Positions 8,523 to 14,386 of a stretch of 24,986 bases of DNA are shown here, piece by piece. The notes beneath the pieces were generated by a model. The model had not been told where the DNA came from. It did no database searches and was given only the letters and a program-made list of their open reading frames with translations. The translations under genes and the position numbers were made by a program. Numbering within the stretch: position 1 is the first letter of the stretch; every line of letters begins with the position of its first letter. Source of the stretch: a bacterium UBP10_UBA1149 (GTDB lineage Bacteria; Desulfobacterota; Binatia; UBA1149); contig DBZX01000091.1 in NCBI GenBank assembly GCA_002311335.1, positions 1-24,986 on the forward strand. Reading direction: 5' to 3'.

Positions 8523-9194
8523 GTGAAACACGGGCTGCAGGCTTTTTCGCTCAAGCGTTCCCGGGTCGTGGCAGGCAAGCTGGTGGCCTGCCTCGTCGCC
8601 AGCTTGCTGCTGTTATCGGCAGCGGGCTGCTCGACTCCACCCCCGCCCAGAGAAACCGATCTCGCGGTGAGCGCGGCACAGGCCTTCGAGGCGGGTCACT
8701 ATATGCTCGCGGTAGAAGAATACGGTCGCTTGCTCGACCAGCACCCGTTCTCTGAACACGCCGAGCTGGCCAGGCTGCGCGTGGCCCACGCGTTTTACCT
8801 GGGCCGGAAGTACGACCAGGCGGTGAGCGCCTTCGAAGACTTCGAGCGACGCTATCCTGCCAGCGAAGCCATAGCTTTTTCGCAGTACATCACGGGCATG
8901 TGCTGGCTCGACCAGGTGAACTCGGCCGACAGGGACAAGAGCTCATCGGTCAACGCCATACTGCACTTCGACCGGGTGGTACTCAGGTACCCCGACTCGG
9001 TGTGGGCCACCCTGGCTGGTTTTCGCAAGGCCGAGTGCTACGAGAACCTGGCCGACCAGGAGCTGTACGTGGGCGACTACTACCGCCGAACGGGCGACAC
9101 GACTGCGGCGGACCTGCGCTTCCACTTCGTGCTCGACGAGTACCCGCAGACCTCTGCCGCGCGCGAAGCCCGCGAGCGACTGGCCGGTAGCTGA
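8523..9194 (+). CDS. bamD: BamD-like outer-membrane assembly lipoprotein
   Basis: BamD is the essential lipoprotein of the BAM complex that inserts beta-barrels in the outer membrane. The product has a basic N-region, a hydrophobic stretch, and the lipobox LSAAGC followed by Ser-Thr-Pro. TPR-like helices cover the rest: AAQAFEAGHYMLAVEEYGRLLDQHP, ARLRVAHAFYLGRKYDQAVSAFEDF, and a final repeat ending HFVLDEYPQTSAAREARERL. Family marks include YPASEAIAFSQYITGMCW and YPDSVWATLA. The start is uncertain: TTG 8514, GTG 8523 and GTG 8568 are all in frame, none with a strong ribosome binding site. The last of these gives a short 20-residue signal peptide. The length (about 220 residues) is slightly below usual. 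It converges on the phosphatase gene with 3 bases between. Confidence 0.85.
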   Translation: MKHGLQAFSLKRSRVVAGKLVACLVASLLLLSAAGCSTPPPPRETDLAVSAAQAFEAGHYMLAVEEYGRLLDQHPFSEHAELARLRVAHAFYLGRKYDQAVSAFEDFERRYPASEAIAFSQYITGMCWLDQVNSADRDKSSSVNAILHFDRVVLRYPDSVWATLAGFRKAECYENLADQELYVGDYYRRTGDTTAADLRFHFVLDEYPQTSAAREARERLAGS

Positions 9195-9197
9195 ACG

Positions 9198-9932
9198 TCA
9201 GGCCAGCAGCTTATCGCGCAACGCGTCCTGCGTGGCCCTATCCACCCCGGCCTGCAGCAGGTAGCTCTCCGTCGAACCCCAGCGCCGGTCGAGTTGCTCC
9301 AGCGTATAGCGCATTCTCGAGGCTGGGCTCGAGCACAGGTAGTCTATCACGTCGTCGGCCAGTTCCTCGCCCTCCAACGCGCCGCGGTGCTTGCTTATGA
9401 CCGGCGCGAGGTAGCGCTCCGAGGCGCTGTAGTCCTGCTCTATCACCGCGTCGCTGACCCCCAGCGTGCGCAGCAGCAGGGCCGCTACCACGCCCGTGCG
9501 GTCCTTGCCGCCAGTGCAATGAAACACCAGCGGCACCCGGTCGGCCGCCACCGACTCGAAGACTTCTCGCAATGCAGCAGTACCGACCTCGAGCATCTCG
9601 ATGTAACGCTCGCGCAGGTCGACCTGGCCCCAGTCTATGTCGCTGTCGAAGGGGCTGAGCGAAACCTCCACCAGCGGCGCGTGCACGTGAATGCCCCTGC
9701 CCTCCACGAACACTCCCACCCCGTCGCGCTGCAGTTCCAGATCGCTGCGCAGGTCTACGACCCTGGCGATGCCAAGGCCCTCGAGCACGCGCGCGTCGCT
9801 GTCGCTCAGGCGGTGCAGGGTGTCGGCCCGGTAAACGATAGAGCGGCGAACCGACTGACCCGACGCCGTGCTGTAGCCACCGATATCCCTGAAATTGAAC
9901 GCCCCGTCGAGCGCAAGTGGCTTGTTGTGCAT
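9198..9932 (-). CDS. Tyrosine phosphatase family protein (Y_phosphatase3/PtpB-like)
   Basis: The 244-residue protein starts MHNKPLALDGAFNFRDIGGY; the segment NFRDIGGY is characteristic of this bacterial/fungal dual-specificity phosphatase family. The catalytic P-loop HCTGGKDRTG carries the CX5R nucleophile and arginine plus the extra Lys-Asp seen in the PtpB/LipA-type loop. VYRADTLHRLSDSD and VVDLRSDLEL precede it. I chose the ATG at 9932, with AAGG about 9 bases upstream. A longer reading from 10118 adds 62 low-complexity residues and would cross the divergent promoter. No signal peptide is seen, so it is probably cytoplasmic. The substrate (phosphotyrosine, phosphoinositide or other) cannot be inferred from context. 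Confidence 0.88.
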   Translation of the reverse strand: MHNKPLALDGAFNFRDIGGYSTASGQSVRRSIVYRADTLHRLSDSDARVLEGLGIARVVDLRSDLELQRDGVGVFVEGRGIHVHAPLVEVSLSPFDSDIDWGQVDLRERYIEMLEVGTAALREVFESVAADRVPLVFHCTGGKDRTGVVAALLLRTLGVSDAVIEQDYSASERYLAPVISKHRGALEGEELADDVIDYLCSSPASRMRYTLEQLDRRWGSTESYLLQAGVDRATQDALRDKLLA

Positions 9933-10040
9933 GACGACACCCTTGCACGCAGGAGCGCCGCGAATCAAGCCCCGCCTGGCTTGCAGTAGCCCTCCGACCG
10001 CACACCGGAGAGCGGCAGACCGGCAGCACAAACGACCCTT

Positions 10041-10069
10041 TTGACAGCCCCCGGGCCAAGCGCTACTCT
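10041..10069 (+). promoter_or_regulatory. Sigma70-type promoter of the SAM-riboswitch operon
   Basis: TTGACA at 10041-10046 is a perfect -35 box. TACTCT at 10064-10069 is a good -10 box, and the spacer is exactly 17 bases. Transcription would start near 10075-10077, right at the 5' edge of the riboswitch. The agreement between promoter position and aptamer start supports both calls. Confidence 0.75.
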
Positions 10070-10076
10070 TGGGCTG

Positions 10077-10184
10077 CCTTATTGCGAGTGGTGGAGGGAT
10101 TAGGCCCGTTGAAACCACAGCAGCCGGCTTCCACGCGGGGAAGTGCAGGTGCTAATTCCTACGCCTGCCTGGTGGCAGATGCGG
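10077..10184 (+). promoter_or_regulatory. SAM-I (S-box) riboswitch aptamer
   Basis: The conserved SAM-I core is present: GTGGAGGGATTAGGCCCGTT with GAAACCACAGCAGCC, then GGTGCTAATTCC. The helices can be drawn. P1 is CCTTAT 10077-10082 with ATGCGG 10179-10184 (one mismatch). P2 is GTGGT 10088-10092 with ACCAC 10114-10118. P3 is CTTCC 10128-10132 with GGAAG 10139-10143. P4 is CTGCC 10165-10169 with GGCAG 10174-10178. The SAM-I pseudoknot is TAGG 10101-10104 with CCTA 10158-10161, a compensated change from the usual CTGG/CCAG. A terminator follows, so high SAM should switch the operon off. This is a direct sign that the downstream genes belong to methionine/SAM or sulfur supply. Confidence 0.9.
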
Positions 10185-10211
10185 AAAATGGGGCGGGAAC
10201 GGTTACTCGAA

Positions 10212-10257
10212 CCTCTTCCTGGCCACGCAAGTAAAGGCCGATGGGAAGGGGTTTTTT
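10212..10257 (+). terminator. Riboswitch expression platform: rho-independent terminator with competing antiterminator
   Basis: CCTCTTCC (10212-10219) pairs with GGAAGGGG (10244-10251), and GGCC (10221-10224) with GGCC (10236-10239). Six T follow at 10252-10257. A competing hairpin pairs GGAA-C-GGTT (10196-10204) with AACC-TC-TTCC (10210-10219) and would use up the terminator's 5' arm, so it is a candidate antiterminator. The 3' arm GGGAAGGGG is also the ribosome binding site of the first gene, so termination and translation control share one element. How SAM binding tips the balance is not clear from P1 alone. Confidence 0.85.
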
Positions 10258-10258
10258 G

Positions 10259-11041
10259 TTGCGCGAACGACAGCCACAGCAAAACAGACGACGAGTGCTC
10301 ATAGTGGGCGCCGGTGCCCTGGGCTGCCCGGCGGCCTCGGCGCTTGCGGCAACGCCGGGCTTCGCCCTGACCCTTATCGACCCCGACCGCGTTGAGCTGT
10401 CCAACCTGCAACGGCAGCTGTTGTTCGATCGCTCGACCCTGGGTCGCAACAAGGCCGAACAGGCCCGACTCGCACTGCTGGCCAGACACCCCGACCTCGA
10501 TGTCAGCGCCCTGCCCCTTCGGCTTGACCAGGACAACGCTGCCGCATTGTTTGAGAGCCACGATTTTGTCATCGACGCCTGCGACGACCCGGCCAGCAAG
10601 TTTGTCATCAACCGCGCGGCGCTGGCCAGCGGCACGCCTTTCTGCCACGCCGGCGTAGCCCGCATGGGCGGGCAGTTAATGACGGTCATCCCGGGGCGCT
10701 CGGCCTGCCTGGAGTGTGTCTTTCCGCCCGCGGACGGCTGGCCTGACAACACGGCGGGCGGCACCGGCCAGGGCTGCGGCGAGCTGGGCCTGCTGGGCCC
10801 GGTTGCCGGCGTCATAGGCTCACTGCAGGCGCTCGAAGCCTCGCGCGTACTCGCCAATCCCGCGCGTGCCCGCGGCGGGTGCATGAGAATATTTCAGATC
10901 AAGCAGCCGCATTGGCGCAGAGTGGAGTTTCGGCCAAGGCCGGGCTGCATCTGCGCCACGGCAGTTACCGGGCTGCAAGCTGCAGACCCCCTGCAGGTGC
11001 AGGAAACAGGACAACGGAGACAGGAATCATGGCTTTCGTAA
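10259..11041 (+). CDS. E1-like (ThiF/MoeB/HesA) adenylyltransferase without the N-terminal arginine-finger segment
   Basis: E1-like enzymes adenylate the C-terminal glycine of ubiquitin-fold sulfur carriers. The 260-residue protein begins almost directly at the Rossmann strand RRVLIVGAGALGCP. It then has LIDPDRVELSNLQRQLLF with R52, GRNKAEQA with K65, and DACDD with D106. C150 and C153 are half of a zinc site, and the second half is C230-x-C232 rather than CxxC. C173 in GQGCGELGLLGPVAGVIGS is the candidate catalytic cysteine. The usual first helix with RYxRQ is absent. The start is TTG 10259, 7 bases after GGGAAGGGG; the in-frame ATG at 10241 lies inside the terminator stem. First gene of the riboswitch operon; it overlaps thrC by 13 bases. 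Confidence 0.87.
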   Translation: MRERQPQQNRRRVLIVGAGALGCPAASALAATPGFALTLIDPDRVELSNLQRQLLFDRSTLGRNKAEQARLALLARHPDLDVSALPLRLDQDNAAALFESHDFVIDACDDPASKFVINRAALASGTPFCHAGVARMGGQLMTVIPGRSACLECVFPPADGWPDNTAGGTGQGCGELGLLGPVAGVIGSLQALEASRVLANPARARGGCMRIFQIKQPHWRRVEFRPRPGCICATAVTGLQAADPLQVQETGQRRQESWLS

Positions 11042-12264
11042 ACGGACTGACCTGCCGCGAGTGCGGCGAAAAATACGAAATCGGCCCCGAGCACGTGTGC
11101 GAGTACTGCTTCGGCCCGCTGGAGGTGGAATACGACTACGACGCCATCGCCTCGGTCATAAGCAGGGAGCTCATCGAGTCGCGACCACAGAACCTGTGGC
11201 GCTACCGCGAGCTGCTGCCCGTGGAGAACGAGCCCACCATAGGCCTGTACTCGGGCTGGACGCCGCTCGTAAAGGCCGATCATCTGGCCCGCGAGCTGGG
11301 GGTCGACGAGCTCTACGTCAAGGACGACTCCTGCAACCACCCGACCTTCTCCTACAAGGACCGCGTGGTGTCGGTGGCCATAAGCAAGGCCGTGGAGCTG
11401 GGCTTTGACACCGTGGCCTGCGCGTCGACGGGCAACCTTGCCAACTCGGTGTCGGCCCACGCCGCGCGCGCCGGGTTGAAATGTTACATCTTCATCCCCG
11501 ACAACCTCGAGCAGGGCAAGGTCATCGGCTCGGTCATCTACGATCCCGTACCGGTGGCCATCAAGGGTAACTACGACGATGTCAACAGGCTGTGCGCCGA
11601 GATAGCCGACAAGTACCGTTGGGCCTTCGTCAACATCAACCTGCGGCCATTCTACACCGAGGGCGCCAAGACCTACGGCTTCGAGGTGGCCGAGCAGCTG
11701 GGTTGGAAACTGCCGCGCCACATAGTGGTGCCCACCGCCGGCGGTACCATACTGCCCAAGGTGGCACGGGCCTTCGAAGAGTTTACCCGCTTGGGACTGG
11801 TGGCCGACGAGCCCTGGTCGATTTACTCGGCCCAGGCGTCGGGCTGCGCGCCGGTCATCAACGCCCTGCACGCCGGCAGTGAGCTCATCGAGCCCGTAAA
11901 GCCCAACACCATTGCCAAGTCGATAGCCATAGGAAACCCGGCCGACGGTTACTACGTGCTCAAGGCCGTACGCGGCTCGCACAACGGCTGGGGCGAGAGC
12001 GTGACCGACGAAGAAATAGTGGACGGTATCAAGCTGCTGGCCCGCACCGAGGGTATTTTTACCGAGCCGGCCGGCGGTACGACCGTTGCCGTTACAAAAA
12101 AGCTGATAGACACCGGTCGCATACCGCGCGACGAATCGATAGTAATCAGCATTACGGGCAACGGCTACAAGACCATCGAGGCGGTGACGGCGAGCGTGAA
12201 AGAGCCGCACGTGATACCGGCCAGGCTGGGAGATTTTGACGAGCTGTACGCCACCCTGGTCTGA
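11029..12264 (+). CDS. thrC: Threonine synthase-like PLP enzyme with N-terminal zinc ribbon
   Basis: The 411-residue fold-type II PLP enzyme begins with a zinc ribbon (C9, C12, C24, C27; CRECGEKYEI and VCEYCFGPLEVEYDYD). The PLP lysine is K110 in HPTFSYKDR. STGNLANSVSAHAARAG is the substrate/cofactor loop and SITGNGYKT lies near the end. Threonine synthase converts O-phosphohomoserine to threonine. I chose the ATG at 11029, with GGAGACAGGAAT upstream. A longer in-frame reading from 10879 lies inside the E1 gene. Its place in a SAM-repressed sulfur operon is odd for threonine synthesis, since O-phosphohomoserine is also a branch point to homocysteine. An altered reaction is possible but not shown. 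Confidence 0.87.
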   Translation: MAFVNGLTCRECGEKYEIGPEHVCEYCFGPLEVEYDYDAIASVISRELIESRPQNLWRYRELLPVENEPTIGLYSGWTPLVKADHLARELGVDELYVKDDSCNHPTFSYKDRVVSVAISKAVELGFDTVACASTGNLANSVSAHAARAGLKCYIFIPDNLEQGKVIGSVIYDPVPVAIKGNYDDVNRLCAEIADKYRWAFVNINLRPFYTEGAKTYGFEVAEQLGWKLPRHIVVPTAGGTILPKVARAFEEFTRLGLVADEPWSIYSAQASGCAPVINALHAGSELIEPVKPNTIAKSIAIGNPADGYYVLKAVRGSHNGWGESVTDEEIVDGIKLLARTEGIFTEPAGGTTVAVTKKLIDTGRIPRDESIVISITGNGYKTIEAVTASVKEPHVIPARLGDFDELYATLV

Positions 12265-12304
12265 TGCGGGCCACGGAAGGGCAGACAATACGGCAGGCAG
12301 CAGG

Positions 12305-12353
12305 ACTGGCAAAAAACGCCGGGCCATGATTGCCAGCCCGGCCACCTGCCAGT
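12305..12353 (+). promoter_or_regulatory. Two-part stem-loop between the thrC-like and sulfur-carrier genes
   Basis: The 138-base gap after thrC holds an outer stem ACTGGCA (12305-12311) with TGCCAGT (12347-12353). Inside it is a perfect inner stem GCCGGGC (12318-12324) with GCCCGGC (12336-12342). No T-run follows, so it is not a rho-independent terminator. The 3' outer arm TGCCAGT is repeated exactly at 12404-12410, overlapping the start codon of the next gene, so the 5' arm could pair with either copy. This may be a translational switch or an RNA-processing site. Confidence 0.45.
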
Positions 12354-12402
12354 AAGCTGACTCGATAGGGCCAACGACAGGAACAAGGAGACCAGTAAAA
12401 CC

Positions 12403-12693
12403 ATGCCAGTTGAAGTAAGAATTCCCACGCCACTGAGAAAGTTCACCGACGGTGCCGACACTGTACCCGTAGAAGGCAGTTCGATAGCCGAGCTGCTCGA
12501 CGATCTCGACAAGAACCACCCCGGGCTCAAAGGCAGGATCTGCGAAGACGACGGCTCTATACGCCGCTTTGTAAACGTCTACGTGAACGGCGACGACATT
12601 CGTTTTCTCGACAACCTGGCCTCACCGCTCAAGGATGGCGACGAGGTGTCGATAGTGCCCGCCATCGCCGGTGGCACGCGGTCTTTGAGCTGA
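12403..12693 (+). CDS. Ubiquitin-fold sulfur carrier protein (MoaD/ThiS/CysO-like) with C-terminal extension
   Basis: The 96-residue protein starts MPVEVRIPTPLRKFTDG and has RRFVNVYVNGDDIRFLDNLASPLKDGDEVSIVPAIAGG, close in pattern to Mycobacterium CysO. Such carriers are adenylated on the terminal Gly by an E1-like enzyme and converted to a thiocarboxylate that donates sulfur. Here the Gly-Gly (90-91) is followed by five residues, TRSLS. It would therefore need trimming before activation, as known for QbsE, PdtH and HcyS, which rely on JAMM-type metalloproteases. No such protease is visible in the window. AAGGAG at 12385-12390 is its ribosome binding site with a long 12-base spacing. cysM follows 14 bases after its stop. 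Confidence 0.88.
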   Translation: MPVEVRIPTPLRKFTDGADTVPVEGSSIAELLDDLDKNHPGLKGRICEDDGSIRRFVNVYVNGDDIRFLDNLASPLKDGDEVSIVPAIAGGTRSLS

Positions 12694-12707
12694 GGCGCCA
12701 GGTAGCG

Positions 12708-13673
12708 GTGAGTTCAACGCCCGCAAACGTCGCGACCCACACGGCCGGGACCGTCTGTGACCTGGTGGGAAACACCCCCTTGGTCGAGATCCAACGGCTG
12801 CGCGAAGGCGTGGCCGACGGCGTTAAGATCTACGCCAAGCTGGAGGGCTTCAACCCCGGTGGCTCGGTCAAGGACCGCGCCGCGTGGAACATGCTCAAGC
12901 ACGGACTGGATGAAGGCAGCCTCGCCCCGGGCAAGACCATACTCGACTCCACTTCGGGCAACACCGGCATAGCCCTGGCCATGGTCGGGGCGGCCCTGGG
13001 CTTTCCGGTGACCCTGGTCATGCCCGCCAACGTGTCTATCGAACGCAAGCGCGTGGTGACGGCCTACGGAGCCACCCCGGTGTATTCGGACCCGTTGGAG
13101 GGTTCGGACGGCGCGCTGCTGATGTGCCGCGAAATGTACGAGGCCGAGCCCGACAAGTGGTTCAAACCCGACCAGTATTTCAACGAGGCCAACCCCGAGG
13201 CACACTTCTTGACCACCGGGCCTGAGATCTGGGAGCAAACCGACGGCGCCATTACCCACTTCGTGGCCAGTATCGGTACCGGCGGAACGGTGATGGGCAC
13301 CGGCCGCTATCTGAAAAGCCAGAACAAGGCCGTGCAGGTGATAGCCATTGAACCCGACGACGCCTTTCACGGCATCGAAGGGCTCAAGCACATGGAGAGC
13401 TCGATCGTGCCGGGCATCTTCAAGGAGCAGGAGCTCGACTCTAAGATCGGCGTAGCCACCGACGACGCCTACGACATGGTGTACGATGTAGCTGCCAGCG
13501 AGGGTATGCTGGTCGGGCAATCCAGCGGCGCTGCCCTCTGTGGAGCGCTGGAGGTGGCCCGGCAGCTCGACGAGGGGTTGCTGGTCGTGATTTTCCCTGA
13601 TTTTGGAGACCGTTACCTTTCAACCAACCTTTGGATGGGCTGGAAAAACCGCAAACAGACCCGCAAGCAATGA
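12708..13673 (+). CDS. cysM: CysM-like cysteine synthase (sulfur carrier-dependent type likely)
   Basis: The 321-residue fold-type II PLP enzyme has VGNTPLVEIQRL, the Schiff-base lysine K55 in GGSVKDR, TSGNTGIALAM, THFVASIGTGGTVMGTGRYL and VGQSSGAAL. It ends in a segment with FPDFGDRYLSTNLW. These features match the CysM branch of O-acetylserine/O-phosphoserine sulfhydrylases. In Mycobacterium tuberculosis CysM takes sulfur from CysO thiocarboxylate. Adjacency to a CysO-like carrier here (14 bases) suggests the same partnership, but the amino acid substrate cannot be assigned from sequence alone. The start is GTG at 12708 with GGTAG upstream. The NIL-domain gene follows after 10 bases. Confidence 0.88.
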   Translation: MSSTPANVATHTAGTVCDLVGNTPLVEIQRLREGVADGVKIYAKLEGFNPGGSVKDRAAWNMLKHGLDEGSLAPGKTILDSTSGNTGIALAMVGAALGFPVTLVMPANVSIERKRVVTAYGATPVYSDPLEGSDGALLMCREMYEAEPDKWFKPDQYFNEANPEAHFLTTGPEIWEQTDGAITHFVASIGTGGTVMGTGRYLKSQNKAVQVIAIEPDDAFHGIEGLKHMESSIVPGIFKEQELDSKIGVATDDAYDMVYDVAASEGMLVGQSSGAALCGALEVARQLDEGLLVVIFPDFGDRYLSTNLWMGWKNRKQTRKQ

Positions 13674-13683
13674 GGAGGGAGCC

Positions 13684-13923
13684 ATGGCCCTGCAGCGTTT
13701 CTACCTGACCTACAGCCAGGAAAAGATCAAAGAACCCCTGATTTACCAGCTCGGACACAAGTTCAAGGTGGTCACCAACATTCGCGGAGCCTCGGTGAGC
13801 GACCACATTGGCATTGTGGCGCTGGAACTCGACGGGGACGGCGACGAAATACACGACGCGATGGAGTGGCTGGCCGGCAAGGGAGTCAAGGTCGAACCCA
13901 TCGAGAAAAACGTAATAGAATAG
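13684..13923 (+). CDS. Stand-alone NIL-domain protein
   Basis: This 79-residue protein starts at ATG 13684 behind the strong ribosome binding site AGGAGGGA. It begins MALQRFYLTYSQEKIKEPLIYQLG and continues FKVVTNIRGASVSDHIGIVALELDG and WLAGKGVKVEPI. The beta-alpha-beta-beta-alpha-beta pattern and the KEPLIYQL and G-x-x-x-x-D-x-I-G segments fit the NIL domain. That domain is best known as the methionine-sensing tail of the transporter ATPase MetN. Single NIL proteins and NIL-ferredoxin fusions occur next to sulfur amino acid genes, including the direct homocysteine synthesis route of methanogens. A role as methionine sensor or sulfur-transfer helper fits the context. There are no cysteines, so it does not itself bind an iron-sulfur cluster. 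Confidence 0.85.
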   Translation: MALQRFYLTYSQEKIKEPLIYQLGHKFKVVTNIRGASVSDHIGIVALELDGDGDEIHDAMEWLAGKGVKVEPIEKNVIE

Positions 13924-13930
13924 AACTGTC

Positions 13931-14386
13931 ATGTCGCTAAGCGACGAACAGCTCGAACGTTACTCGAGGCAGGTGATCCTGCCCGAAATTGGAATCGCCG
14001 GACAAGAGCGCCTGCTCGCGGCCCGCGTGTTGGTGCCCGGTTGCACGCCCGGCCAGCAGACGGCGGCCGATTACCTGGCCGCTTCGGGCGTCACGGTGGA
14101 CCGTGAGACAGGCTCCGACCAGCGCTACCAGGGCGACTGCGCGCTCCTTGGTCCCAACTGCATGGAGATGGCTGCCGGGCTGCTGGAAGCCGGCACGCCC
14201 GTTGCCTGCTACGGCCACGCAAACGGGCAGACAACCAGCGCAATGGCGCTAGTGCCCTCCGACAAGCTACCGGCTGACGAACGACCCTCTGCTGGTGGCC
14301 CGAACGAGCCCGGCCTCGAACAGGCCGCCGCCTGCGAGGCCGCCTGCCTGTGCCTGGCCTGGCTGCTGCGAGGCGAGCAGGCTTGA
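13931..14386 (+). CDS. Degenerate E1-like protein carrying the RYSRQ arginine-finger helix
   Basis: The 151-residue protein starts LSDEQLERYSRQVILPEIGIAGQERLLAARVLV. This is the classic N-terminal segment of ThiF/MoeB/HesA proteins, with the arginine finger region RYSRQ at 10-14. The following Rossmann loop is not GxGGLG but VPGCTPGQQTAADYLAASG, so ATP binding is probably lost. The middle keeps a short Rossmann-like pattern (ALLGPNCMEMAAGLLEAGTPVACYG) but lacks the NLQRQ, lysine and DxxD residues and the zinc cysteines. A C-terminal helix (AAACEAACLCLAWLLRG) resembles the last E1 helix. It lies 7 bases after the NIL gene and overlaps the next gene by four bases, so it is maintained in the operon rather than debris. 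It probably pairs with the E1 of 10259-11041. Confidence 0.75.
   Translation: MSLSDEQLERYSRQVILPEIGIAGQERLLAARVLVPGCTPGQQTAADYLAASGVTVDRETGSDQRYQGDCALLGPNCMEMAAGLLEAGTPVACYGHANGQTTSAMALVPSDKLPADERPSAGGPNEPGLEQAAACEAACLCLAWLLRGEQA

Noticed and set aside
10241..10243. ATG as the start of the first riboswitch-operon gene
   Set aside because: It lies in the terminator stem with only a close-set AAAGG before it. The strong GGGAAGGGG is placed for TTG 10259.
12305..12353. Stem-loop after thrC as a rho-independent terminator
   Set aside because: No T-run follows the stem, and the downstream genes fit the same operon. Kept as a possible regulatory structure instead.
10894..12519. 541-residue minus-strand open frame opposite the thrC-like gene
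   Set aside because: It is a mirror of a well-conserved PLP enzyme and shows no recognisable domain; a GC-driven shadow.
13931..14386. Pseudogene remnant of a normal HesA/MoeB gene
   Set aside because: It has a clean open frame, close spacing, and a four-base overlap with the next gene. Its retained RYSRQ segment complements the loss in the other E1, so a working subunit is more likely.
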